Positions 1 through 5,406 are shown, counted from the first letter of the stretch. The stretch is DNA of 5,843 nucleotides from Microcaldota archaeon (GCA_003660965.1 QMVF01000053.1:1-5843); one strand, 5' to 3'. Made by a program: numbers and translations. The notes: a model not told the origin generated them from the sequence alone.

Positions 1-938
1 AGCTTTGAGTACTTTCCACCACCTGCAGTGAGGCATGCGATGGAATGAAGCACGAGCTGCTGGTGCTCAGGCAGGGTGCATATGGCATCAATTGCCACAT
101 TCTCATCAACGCTCTTCCTCGCCTCTTCTACCTGGCATGCCTCAACCCTCTTCTCTCCAGCCTGCTCAGCAAGCTCGCCTGCCCTTAGCATTAGCCTTAG
201 TGCATACCTAGCATCCCCGGTCTCCTGTGCAGCTATGGCAGCAGAAAGGCTCAAAGCCTCCTCATCCACCACGCCCTGCTCAAAAGCCTGCTTCACCCGC
301 TGCTCGAGAATAGATTTGAGCTGCGGGGAGTTGTAGGGCGGGAATACTAATTCAGTTTCGCACAATGTGCTCTTGCTCCTAGGAGTCAATTTCTCCTTGA
401 AGTTCACCTTGTTCGAAATTCCAATTACCGAAACATGGCCGCGCTTCAAATCATCATTCGACCTTATGAGCGTATAAATCAAATCATCCAAGTCCCGCAC
501 CATGTCAATTTCATCAAGCACAATTACGAGAGACTTTCCATCCTCCTCAACCCAATCCAGTATCTTCTCATACAGGAATGAAACCCCATATCCTGGCTTG
601 TAGAACCGCGGAACGAATTCCTTTACCACATGCTGAAGAACCCTGTAGCGGGAGTTGTATATTCTGCAGTTCATATAGAGCATGTGCGAAGGAGTTCTCT
701 CCTTTTCAAAAAGCTCCATAACGTACTTCACGCTGCTGGTCTTTCCAGTTCCCGTCTTACCATAGACAAACAGATTTTGGGTGCGGTTGCATCTGAGGGC
801 TGGAGAGACTATGTGCATTATCCTGTCAATCTCCTTCTCTCGGTGAGGCAGGGTTTCCGGCAGGTAATGTGGGGACAGCACGTCCTTTTCCTTGAATATG
901 CTAGCCTTCTTTAGAATAGTTTCAAAGGAGCTTGCCAC
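1..938 (-). CDS. cdc6: Orc1/Cdc6 replication initiator, C-terminus cut off by window edge
   Basis: Origin-recognition and helicase-loading AAA+ ATPase of archaeal chromosome replication. My translation gives 312 codons with no stop before the window edge; the family is usually about 390-410 residues, so the C-terminal winged-helix DNA-binding domain is largely outside. An N-terminal segment with FKEKDVLSPHYLPETLPHRE (15-34) leads into Walker A GKTGTGKT (60-67). Walker B VLDEID has its acidic pair at D142/E143. Sensor 1 GISNKVNF has N176, followed by LTPRSKSTL with R187. Sensor 2 is GDARYALRLM with R244. The end LPEHQQLVLHSIA matches the start of the winged-helix region. The start is GTG at 936-938: an in-frame TAA lies upstream with no ATG or TTG between, and a GGTGGTGGG stretch precedes the GTG. 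All core ATPase motifs are intact, so this is an active-type paralogue. It is divergent from sepF. Confidence 0.95.
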   Translation of the reverse strand, partial: MASSFETILKKASIFKEKDVLSPHYLPETLPHREKEIDRIMHIVSPALRCNRTQNLFVYGKTGTGKTSSVKYVMELFEKERTPSHMLYMNCRIYNSRYRVLQHVVKEFVPRFYKPGYGVSFLYEKILDWVEEDGKSLVIVLDEIDMVRDLDDLIYTLIRSNDDLKRGHVSVIGISNKVNFKEKLTPRSKSTLCETELVFPPYNSPQLKSILEQRVKQAFEQGVVDEEALSLSAAIAAQETGDARYALRLMLRAGELAEQAGEKRVEACQVEEARKSVDENVAIDAICTLPEHQQLVLHSIACLTAGGGKYSK

Positions 939-940
939 TT

Positions 941-949
941 CCCACCACC
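941..949 (-). promoter_or_regulatory. Possible ribosome binding site for cdc6 (supports GTG start)
   Basis: The minus strand reads GGTGGTGGG, two bases before the GTG at 936-938. The GGTG core can pair with the CACC of the archaeal 16S rRNA 3' end. It supports the GTG start, the only usable start codon between the upstream in-frame stop and the conserved protein. Spacing from the first GGTGG is normal and from the second is short. Confidence 0.4.
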
Positions 950-964
950 GTTGGAAAAAATTAT

Positions 965-985
965 GAGTAAAGCTTATTAAGGCTT
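965..985. promoter_or_regulatory. Shared divergent promoter region of cdc6 and sepF (TATA-like GCTTATTAAGGC)
   Basis: The 85-base gap between the two divergent starts contains GCTTATTAAGGC at 972-983, a near-palindrome that reads GCCTTAATAAGC on the other strand. On the plus strand it is preceded by a purine-rich GTAAAG, a reasonable BRE, and predicts a sepF start site near 1003, giving a leader of about 20 bases that includes the sepF ribosome site. On the minus strand the same A/T core predicts a start near 951, just upstream of the cdc6 ribosome site. One element could serve both directions, or two TATA boxes may overlap. The call rests on spacing and composition only. Confidence 0.45.
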
Positions 986-1012
986 ATCACGAAAGATTTG
1001 TAGCCATTCATC

Positions 1013-1020
1013 GGGGTGAG
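1013..1020 (+). promoter_or_regulatory. Shine-Dalgarno sequence of sepF
   Basis: GGGGTGAG lies three bases before the ATG at 1024, and its GGTGA core matches the archaeal Shine-Dalgarno consensus GGAGGTGA. It fixes the start of SepF and indicates a leadered mRNA, unlike several minus-strand genes here that look leaderless. Confidence 0.7.
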
Positions 1021-1023
1021 AAA

Positions 1024-1392
1024 ATGAGTCTGCTTCAGAAACTTTCGCATGCTCTCGGTTTGAGCAGGGATATGGATATTGAGGAGTACATGGACACGAT
1101 CGAACTTGAGAACGTGGACATGATGCACGAGGCCGCTGATTTCTATGTGAAGCCAGTTGCTCTTGAAAGCGAGGCTGATGCAAAAGTTATTGCCGAGGAA
1201 TTGAAGAACAAGAACATAATTCTTCTGAACATAACCCCAATGGCTAAGAATCAGGCAAAGTTGAAGGCAATAGTTGCTGAATTGAAGAAATTCGTAATCA
1301 AGCTCGACGGCGATATAGCGAGAATAGACAACGAGAAGATACTTCTCACACCTTCCAAGGTTAAAATAGTGAAGTCTAGGAAGAGCAAGTAG
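1024..1392 (+). CDS. sepF: Archaeal SepF, FtsZ membrane anchor for cell division
   Basis: A 122-residue cytoplasmic protein that tethers FtsZ filaments to the membrane at the division site. In archaea with FtsZ but no FtsA, SepF is the main anchor. Residues 1-13 (MSLLQKLSHALGL) can form the short amphipathic membrane-targeting helix. An acidic linker at about 17-37 (DMDIEEYMDTIELENVD) follows. The SepF domain runs from about 38 to 116: YVKPVAL strand, helix with ADAKVIAEELK, NIILLNI strand, second helix, then GDIARIDNEKILLTPS, the glycine-containing dimer-interface segment typical of the family. The C-terminus is basic (KIVKSRKSK). Length is normal for the family. The start is set by GGGGTGAG. 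It is the only plus-strand gene, divergent from cdc6 and convergent with the 184-residue gene, whose stop codon begins one base past the SepF TAG. Confidence 0.93.
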   Translation: MSLLQKLSHALGLSRDMDIEEYMDTIELENVDMMHEAADFYVKPVALESEADAKVIAEELKNKNIILLNITPMAKNQAKLKAIVAELKKFVIKLDGDIARIDNEKILLTPSKVKIVKSRKSK

Positions 1393-1393
1393 T

Positions 1394-1948
1394 TCAGGCA
1401 ACCATTCTTCTTTTTCCATAATTCTTAGCGACAGTAAGAATTACATAGTCACGTGAACTTTTGAGATTTGCAACTCTTTCCAAAAGCATATTTAGCCTTT
1501 CCACAGCAGCCCCATCCAGCCGCTTTCCAGTAAGCTTCAGAATTTCACTAACCAGCTCCTTGGGCTCCTCAGCCATTCCATTGGTTGCAATTATCTTTCC
1601 ATCTATGAAAATTCCATAAATGGTTTTTCCAAACCTTACCAGATCAAGAGAATGCCTGTTCCCCTTATCATCAACAAGCGGGAGCACATGATGAACAAAC
1701 GTTTTCTCAACCTCGTTGATGCTAGAGCCCTTCAAAAAACTCACTCCCTTTACAGCGGTAGGTGATTTCTTAAGCAGTCTTCGGGCCTCTGGAAGCAAAT
1801 TAAGAGCATCGGGTATGCTCTCAGTTCTCCTAAGAAGCGCGAGCTCAACTGCAGGAATCCCGTATTTTTCCACTTCAAGCCTTGTTACCAGCAGCTTTCC
1901 GTTTAGGTAAAGCGAGCCCTTGCCTTCAGTAAGCGTAAGTTCTTCCAT
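1394..1948 (-). CDS. Conserved-looking hypothetical protein, 184 residues, family not recognised
   Basis: I do not recognise this protein. It is soluble-looking, with no signal peptide, membrane segment or cysteine. Residues 11-29 (SLYLNGKLLVTRLEVEKYG) look like a beta hairpin followed by a helix. Residues 34-62 are helical and Arg/Leu-rich. Residues 84-122 look like a second beta sheet, with VHHVLPLVDD and the hairpin KTIYGIFIDGKIIATNG. A helical part at about 127-163 and a strand RDYVILTVAKNYGKRRM follow, ending in a basic tail. The repeated pattern NGKLLVT / DGKIIAT hints at an internal duplication, but this is weak. It is a genuine gene: ATG start right after an in-frame TAA, a clear TATA element 25-26 bases upstream, and a frame that fills the gap between trmJ and sepF. 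Its stop is one base from the sepF stop. The position beside sepF and cdc6 allows a guess at a cell-cycle link, but nothing in the sequence shows it. Confidence 0.8.
   Translation of the reverse strand: MEELTLTEGKGSLYLNGKLLVTRLEVEKYGIPAVELALLRRTESIPDALNLLPEARRLLKKSPTAVKGVSFLKGSSINEVEKTFVHHVLPLVDDKGNRHSLDLVRFGKTIYGIFIDGKIIATNGMAEEPKELVSEILKLTGKRLDGAAVERLNMLLERVANLKSSRDYVILTVAKNYGKRRMVA
1405..1415 (+). terminator. Possible T-rich terminator of sepF
   Basis: TTCTTCTTTTT starts about 12 bases after the sepF stop. Archaeal termination often uses such oligo-T stretches without a stable hairpin. It lies inside the 3' coding part of the convergent gene, where it encodes lysine-rich codons on the other strand, so its composition could also be a coding by-product. 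Confidence 0.35.
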
Positions 1949-1969
1949 GCCTTACTAATGCCTCCCTAA

Positions 1970-1977
1970 TTTATAAA
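1970..1977 (-). promoter_or_regulatory. TATA box of the 184-residue gene, predicting a leaderless mRNA
   Basis: TTTATAAA is centred about 25-26 bases upstream of the ATG at 1946-1948, the usual TATA-to-start-site distance in archaea, so transcription should begin at or next to the ATG. It lies directly before the gene, immediately after the trmJ stop codon. A GGGAGG at 1961-1966 lies 12 bases before the ATG, too far for a good ribosome site and probably upstream of the transcript start, but it could serve read-through mRNA from trmJ. Confidence 0.65.
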
Positions 1978-1978
1978 A

Positions 1979-2653
1979 TTACACTTCTTTCAAAGCCGCA
2001 AGCATAGAGCGTGCCTCAAAGGATGAGATCAGAGAGCGCTCAACCATGTTTTTGAAAGCAGCAGTTATTTTTGAAGGGTTTCTGGCACTGCTTCTCTTTG
2101 CAATTCTCTCAAATGCCTTTACCAGCTCCCTTCTTTCACGCCTTTCAGCAAGATTCTCCCAAGTCCCTCCTCTTGTCCCGCGCAATTCGTAGAGCAGAAT
2201 TGCAAGCGCATGCGAAAGGTTAAGTACCGGGTAATTGCCATCGCTCTCAATCTTTGCAAGCAGATCACACCCGCCTATCTCATCAGGAGAAAGCCCCATT
2301 CCCTCTCTTCCGAGTACAAGAGCCAGCTTTCCTTTCTCTCCCTTCAGCCTTCTCTTCAATTCAGCTATTGAAATCGGATTTCGTATAACCTGCTTGCTCC
2401 TCTTTCCAACCCCCGTGGTTCCAACCACTAGCTTGCATCCTCTCAGAGCCTGCTTCATGCTCTTTACTCTCTTAGCCTGCTTGAAAACATCCTGTGCATG
2501 CTTTGCATACTTCAGGGCCTCAAAACCGAGCGGGGCTTTCGGCTTGACTATATACAGCTCGCGGAAGCCGAAATTCTTCATGGCTCTGGAGCAAAAACCA
2601 ACATTTATGTCATGCTCTGGTTCAACCAGAACTACCCGTATTTTCATTTTCAT
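1979..2653 (-). CDS. trmJ: TrmJ-type SPOUT tRNA 2'-O-methyltransferase (anticodon loop, position 32)
   Basis: SAM-dependent RNA methyltransferase of the SpoU/TrmH class. Archaeal TrmJ methylates the 2'-OH of C32 in the tRNA anticodon loop. Numbered from the ATG at 2651-2653 (224 residues), the three family motifs are in order: NVGFCSRAMKNFGF (17-30) with the conserved Arg23 and Asn27, LVLGREGMGLS (112-122), and YPVLNLSHALAILLYEL (141-157), which form the trefoil-knot SAM site. A charged linker and a helical C-terminal domain (about 165-222) follow, as in TrmJ. The open frame continues upstream to a TTG at 2678-2680, but that adds unconserved residues and more overlap. ATG at 2645-2647 is equally possible. 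The start lies inside the 3' end of mtq2, overlapping by 32 bases in another frame, so translation is likely coupled. Family is secure; the exact tRNA position is inferred from archaeal relatives. Confidence 0.9.
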   Translation of the reverse strand: MKMKIRVVLVEPEHDINVGFCSRAMKNFGFRELYIVKPKAPLGFEALKYAKHAQDVFKQAKRVKSMKQALRGCKLVVGTTGVGKRSKQVIRNPISIAELKRRLKGEKGKLALVLGREGMGLSPDEIGGCDLLAKIESDGNYPVLNLSHALAILLYELRGTRGGTWENLAERRERRELVKAFERIAKRSSARNPSKITAAFKNMVERSLISSFEARSMLAALKEV

Positions 2654-3263
2654 CAACCACTCTTGCTTCAATAACCGCAAGCCTTTCCTGAAACATAGGA
2701 ATTTCTTCCAAAAGCGTGCAATTCAAACCCGCTTTATGGAGCTCCTCTATACTTTTCTCAATTCCGGAAAGACTGCTTGCAACCATAAGTATCCTTCCAT
2801 TTCGCTTCAAATACTCGCCTGCGCTTGAGCAAAACCGTTGAATAACCTCCCTTCCATCCGCCCCGCCATTAAATGCATGGTTCAGGGGTCCTTTCACAAT
2901 CTCTTCAGGCGCAGTAGGCAGATAAGGAGGGTTGAACATTATAAGATCAAACTTTCCTCCAACCCTCTCAAACAAATTGCTTTTCTTAAATCTGCATTCA
3001 ACCCCATTGCTCTCTGCATTGAATTCCGCATTTTCAATAGCAATTATGCTTACATCAACCCCCACAACCTCTGCCCCTCTGGCAGCTGCAATCACTGCAA
3101 GTATTCCGCATCCAGTTCCCACATCCAGCACGCTTCCTCCCTCCTTTTTTCCTATCTGCCTAGCAAGGGCAAAAGAATCTTCAGAAGGCTCATAAACATC
3201 TGGATGAATTCGAAATTCAAGCTCTTCATAGAATGCTTTTCTGCAGTTTGAGAAATTGCTCAT
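2622..3263 (-). CDS. mtq2: HemK2/Mtq2-type N5-glutamine methyltransferase (likely target aRF1)
   Basis: A 213-residue class I SAM-dependent methyltransferase. Archaeal and eukaryotic members methylate the glutamine of the GGQ motif in the translation release factor, usually with Trm112 as partner. Visible motifs: VYEPSEDSF (23-31), typical of the HemK2/Mtq2 branch; SAM motif I DVGTGCGILA (47-56); acidic motif II VVGVDVS (66-72); and the catalytic NPPYLP (111-116), which binds the amide to be methylated. There is no N-terminal helical domain as in bacterial PrmC, and the length fits the short archaeal form. The ATG at 3261-3263 lies inside the end of sua5, overlapping it by 38 bases, with a GGGGGG ribosome site six bases upstream. 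No other start exists before the conserved region. The C-terminal tail (VDENENTGSSG) overlaps trmJ. A broader protein-methyltransferase role, as for human KMT9/HEMK2, cannot be excluded. Confidence 0.88.
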   Translation of the reverse strand: MSNFSNCRKAFYEELEFRIHPDVYEPSEDSFALARQIGKKEGGSVLDVGTGCGILAVIAAARGAEVVGVDVSIIAIENAEFNAESNGVECRFKKSNLFERVGGKFDLIMFNPPYLPTAPEEIVKGPLNHAFNGGADGREVIQRFCSSAGEYLKRNGRILMVASSLSGIEKSIEELHKAGLNCTLLEEIPMFQERLAVIEARVVDENENTGSSG

Positions 3264-3840
3264 AGCCTGCCCCCCTTCTGAGAACCACTGCCTCCTTTCC
3301 CCTCAAATCAATTACCGTGGAGCCCTCCTTATACTCGCACATACCTCCATCAACTATAACATCTACTCCCTCTCTTATCTTCTCATCGATTTCATCAACC
3401 TTGCATGGAGCGGGCTTTGTTGAAAGGTTTGCGCTGGTTGAGGTTATCGGGAAGCCCAGGCCGCGCACAAGTGAAACAGGAAATTCATAATTGGGAAGCC
3501 TTATACCTACTGTATCTCCCGCCGCATTCCATGCAATTCCATCTCCCTGTCTCTCAAGCACTACTGTATACGGGCCCGGAAGCAAGTGCTCTATGTACTT
3601 CTTTGCAAACGGAGTAAACCGGCAATACTGTTCAGCCATTCCCATATCTGATACAAGAATTGATAAGGGCTTTCCCTCCCTGTTCTTAAGCTCATCCAAC
3701 CTCTTAACTGCCATGAAATTGCGCGCATCAACTCCAAGCCCGTAAATAGTGTCAGTTGGATAGATCACAATTCCGCCTGCCTGCAATGAGTCTGAGGCAA
3801 GCTCTATGGCTTCCTTTTCATCAGCCTTTACGATTTTCAT
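3226..3840 (-). CDS. sua5: Sua5/YrdC threonylcarbamoyl-AMP synthase (t6A37 tRNA pathway)
   Basis: Makes L-threonylcarbamoyl-AMP from threonine, bicarbonate and ATP, the first step of the universal t6A modification at position 37 of ANN-decoding tRNAs; the KEOPS complex then transfers the group. From the ATG at 3838-3840 the protein has 204 residues and consists of the YrdC domain alone, without the C-terminal Sua5 domain, so it is the short YrdC/TsaC-like form. Motifs: YPTDTIYGLG (27-36), KNREGKPLSILV (52-63) with the KR-type binding residues, LLPGPYTVVLER (86-97), TSTSANLS (133-140) and STVIDL (174-179). The frame could begin at a TTG two codons earlier (3844-3846), but the ATG fits the TATA spacing. 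The last 12 codons overlap mtq2. YciO-like proteins share this fold, but the conserved KNR and TSAN motifs favour the t6A enzyme. Confidence 0.92.
   Translation of the reverse strand: MKIVKADEKEAIELASDSLQAGGIVIYPTDTIYGLGVDARNFMAVKRLDELKNREGKPLSILVSDMGMAEQYCRFTPFAKKYIEHLLPGPYTVVLERQGDGIAWNAAGDTVGIRLPNYEFPVSLVRGLGFPITSTSANLSTKPAPCKVDEIDEKIREGVDVIVDGGMCEYKEGSTVIDLRGKEAVVLRRGAGYEQFLKLQKSIL
3270..3275 (-). promoter_or_regulatory. Internal ribosome binding site of mtq2 inside sua5
   Basis: The minus strand has GGGGGG six bases before the mtq2 ATG. The run comes from the Arg-Gly-Ala codons of RRGAGYE near the Sua5 C-terminus, and the ATG itself straddles the Tyr and Glu codons. The purine run supports this start and coupled translation from the sua5 message. 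Confidence 0.45.
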
Positions 3841-3860
3841 AGCCAATCCTATGAATCATT

Positions 3861-3869
3861 AAAATAAAA
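3861..3869 (-). promoter_or_regulatory. TATA/BRE promoter of sua5, predicting a leaderless mRNA
   Basis: In the 50-odd bases between the rio1 stop and the sua5 ATG, the minus strand has TTTTATTTT preceded by purine-rich GGAAAAGA, a good BRE. The centre is about 25 bases from the A of the ATG at 3840, so the message would begin at or near that codon. This spacing favours the ATG over the upstream TTG. Confidence 0.55.
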
Positions 3870-3893
3870 TTCTTTTCCAATGCTCCACTCCCT

Positions 3894-4631
3894 TCACCCC
3901 CTAACTCCCTCAAGCACATTTTCCCGCTTCACCCCATATTTCTCGAAATATTTCAACACATTGCCAATATCCCTTTCCAAAAACTCCTCTGCCTTTGGAT
4001 GGTTTTTTAGAACTCCCTGCCCCGCATCTATCAAATAAGGCTCATTCTTGTGCAGTAATACATTGTACTCGCTTATGTCAGCATGAACAAACCCTGCTTT
4101 CCATAATTTACGAATTGCTTCAAGCAAAGAATCGCAATGCCTTTCTGGCTCATCGCTTCCCACAGCCTGCAGGGTTGAATCCGGAATGCCCTCCTCACCC
4201 AAAAATTCCATAACTAGCACATTGTTCTTAAAGCCAATGGGTGCAGGCGCATTAACCCCTGCCTCCTTGCATATTCTCAAATTTTTGAACTCCTTGCTAA
4301 CCCATGCATTCACTATGCTCCGCTTATCTCTGCGGAGTTGAGAAAACCTAACATCTCCCCTTATGTAATCCTGCATCCTTATGAAATTGCCAGTTTCAAT
4401 CCTGTAAATTTTCACAGCAGCATATCCTCCAGCAGTGCTTGCTCTGAATACGTTTGCCTCCTTTCCCTTTGCTATTGGATAATCAACCGTACGCAGAACT
4501 CCCCGTTTTATAAAATCGCTCAAAATCAGAAGAGTTGCCTTGTCAAAAACCTCGCTCTCTATAAGGCTCTTCTCCTTAAGCTGCTTCTCCTCTTTTTTAG
4601 GCCTCTTCCTCTTAGACTCCCTTCTAACCAT
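3894..4631 (-). CDS. rio1: RIO1-type atypical serine kinase/ATPase (small-subunit maturation)
   Basis: Cytoplasmic RIO1 ATPase/kinase that acts in late 40S/30S subunit maturation. 245 residues, close to the usual archaeal size. The N-terminus (1-21) is very basic, then comes the helical RIO region with FDKATLLILSDFIKRGVL. ATP-binding residues are in AKGKEANVF (54-62), the RIO1 version of the P-loop, and Lys74 in AVKIYR. The flexible loop 81-106, RIO1-like, includes MQDYIRGDVRFS. Hinge VLVMEFLG is at 138-145. The catalytic loop is VHADISEYN (182-190) with D185 and N190, and the metal-binding loop is IDAGQG (201-206) with D202; all key residues are present. The loop and SEYN assign it to RIO1 rather than RIO2. 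ATG start at 4629-4631 is consistent with its own TATA element. It follows aIF1A, a common archaeal arrangement, but the Dim2/Pno1-like KH gene often found next is absent and sua5 takes that place. Confidence 0.95.
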   Translation of the reverse strand: MVRRESKRKRPKKEEKQLKEKSLIESEVFDKATLLILSDFIKRGVLRTVDYPIAKGKEANVFRASTAGGYAAVKIYRIETGNFIRMQDYIRGDVRFSQLRRDKRSIVNAWVSKEFKNLRICKEAGVNAPAPIGFKNNVLVMEFLGEEGIPDSTLQAVGSDEPERHCDSLLEAIRKLWKAGFVHADISEYNVLLHKNEPYLIDAGQGVLKNHPKAEEFLERDIGNVLKYFEKYGVKRENVLEGVRG

Positions 4632-4653
4632 ATTCTAGAATAAGTACAACTCC

Positions 4654-4661
4654 TAATTATT
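4654..4661 (-). promoter_or_regulatory. TATA/BRE promoter of rio1, predicting a leaderless mRNA
   Basis: AATAATTA preceded by CGAAAGG (BRE-like purines) sits in the gap between the aIF1A stop and rio1. Its centre is 26-27 bases from the A of the rio1 ATG. The AGGAG overlapping its downstream edge is too far from the ATG (18 bases) to be a ribosome site. Confidence 0.5.
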
Positions 4662-4678
4662 CCTTTCGTGCCTTCACT

Positions 4679-4969
4679 TCAGCCCTTATAATAGCCCTTC
4701 TTCCTAAGCCAGTCTGCCTGCAGCCGCGTATACCTCCACTTAACATCTCCCTTTTTATCCCCGTCTATATCCCAGGGCTCGACAACTACTACATCCCCTT
4801 CCCTTACCCATATAAACCTCCTTATTTTACCAGGAATTCTGCAAAGCCTCTCCTTTCCATCATTGCACTGCACAAGAACGCGCGAGCCCCCCATTATGTC
4901 TATAACCTCTCCAAGTATCTCCCCTTCCTTGGGAATTCTTACTTTTACAACCTCTCCCGGTTCTGCCAA
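4679..4969 (-). CDS. eif1A: Translation initiation factor aIF1A
   Basis: Small OB-fold initiation factor that binds the A-site region of the 30S subunit and helps scanning and initiator tRNA placement. 96 residues, near the usual archaeal 95-115. The protein opens with KVRIPKEGEILGEVIDIMGG (9-28), the first OB strands, followed by RVLVQCNDGKERLCRIPGKI (30-49), the family's signature, then WVREGDVVVVEPWDI (54-68) and KGDVKWRYTRLQADWLRKKG (73-92), the conserved helix. The start is TTG at 4967-4969: an in-frame TGA lies just upstream, no ATG occurs before Met26 inside the OB fold, and GAGGGG sits five bases before it. The TTG begins one base after the aIF2-beta TGA, so the two are probably translated in a coupled way from one mRNA. 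Confidence 0.95.
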   Translation of the reverse strand: MAEPGEVVKVRIPKEGEILGEVIDIMGGSRVLVQCNDGKERLCRIPGKIRRFIWVREGDVVVVEPWDIDGDKKGDVKWRYTRLQADWLRKKGYYKG

Positions 4970-4970
4970 A

Positions 4971-5378
4971 TCATCCCCTCACGGGTGAGCGGGCACCGCA
5001 TGCCTCGCACACCAACATCTTGACTCCGTGCTCCTCTGTAATTATATTAGTATCCGGCTTCTTGCATTCCTTGCACCTTACAAATATTTCATAGAAATTC
5101 TTTAGCTTCTCATTAACCACCCGTGCATTGAACTTTCCATGAAGCACAAGCCGCGAGCCCTCCTTGGTTGTAGGAACTGCCAGCTCCTTCTGCATGTACT
5201 TCATAAGATCTTTTGCAGGCCTTCTAAGCGTATTTGCTATTGCCTCAAAATTCTTTACAACCGTCTTACTTCCCTGCGGCATTACTTCTGCTCTGGGCAG
5301 CTCAAACCTCTCTCCCTTACTGCTCTGCTTGGGCACTGCTTCGTAAGCTCGGTCAAGAAGCTTCTCGTAATCTCCCAT
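4971..5378 (-). CDS. eif2b: Translation initiation factor aIF2 subunit beta
   Basis: Beta subunit of the heterotrimeric aIF2 that delivers initiator Met-tRNA to the small subunit. 135 residues, normal for archaea. An N-terminal helix (YEKLLDRAYEAVPKQ, 4-18) is the part that contacts the gamma subunit. Then comes the central alpha-beta domain, with FELPRAEVMPQGSKTVVKNF (25-44), the helix IANTLRRPAKDLMKYMQKEL and strands such as RLVLHGKF (76-83). The C-terminal zinc ribbon has Cys102/Cys105 (CKEC) and Cys124/Cys127 (CEAC), all four ligands present. The family signature FVRCKECKKPDT (99-110) is intact. ATG start at 5376-5378. It leads directly into aIF1A; the gap between the TGA and the TTG is one base. 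It is preceded by a TATA element and then the presenilin-like gene. Confidence 0.96.
   Translation of the reverse strand: MGDYEKLLDRAYEAVPKQSSKGERFELPRAEVMPQGSKTVVKNFEAIANTLRRPAKDLMKYMQKELAVPTTKEGSRLVLHGKFNARVVNEKLKNFYEIFVRCKECKKPDTNIITEEHGVKMLVCEACGARSPVRG
4975..4980 (-). promoter_or_regulatory. Ribosome binding site of aIF1A supporting its TTG start
   Basis: GAGGGG ends five bases before the TTG and lies inside the last codons of aIF2-beta. It is the only purine-rich element at normal distance from a start codon in this frame and supports the unusual TTG start. Confidence 0.55.
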
Positions 5379-5406
5379 ATTATCGTCTATATTTCAGACC
5401 CCATGC

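Noticed and set aside
630..914. Open frame of 94 codons on the plus strand opposite the N-terminal part of cdc6
   Set aside because: It is antisense to the Walker A region of Orc1/Cdc6, which is clearly coding on the minus strand.
941..960. TTGGAAA stretch near the cdc6 start, resembling half of an origin recognition box (TTCCA...TGGAAA)
   Set aside because: Only one half-site is visible, there is no adjoining G-string in the right place, no repeat of it and no long A/T-rich unwinding region in the 85-base gap. An origin call is not supported.
961..1419. Open frame of 152 codons on the minus strand across sepF
   Set aside because: It lies antisense to the well-recognised SepF coding sequence and its start is inside the adjacent gene; its translation looks like no protein family.
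2654..2680. TTG at 2678-2680 as the start of TrmJ
   Set aside because: It adds nine unconserved residues and deepens the overlap with mtq2, while ATG codons at 2653 and 2647 lie directly before the conserved MKIRVVLVEPEHDINVG segment.
2235..2828. Open frame of 197 codons on the plus strand opposite trmJ and mtq2
   Set aside because: Ser/Cys/Phe-rich shadow of two genes with intact catalytic motifs on the other strand; it spans their junction and has no family resemblance.
2838..3251. Open frame of 137 codons on the plus strand opposite mtq2
   Set aside because: Antisense shadow of the methyltransferase motifs; composition is typical of a reverse-strand reading.
3841..3846. TTG at 3844-3846 as the start of Sua5
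   Set aside because: The ATG two codons later fits the TATA spacing and the usual N-terminus of the family.
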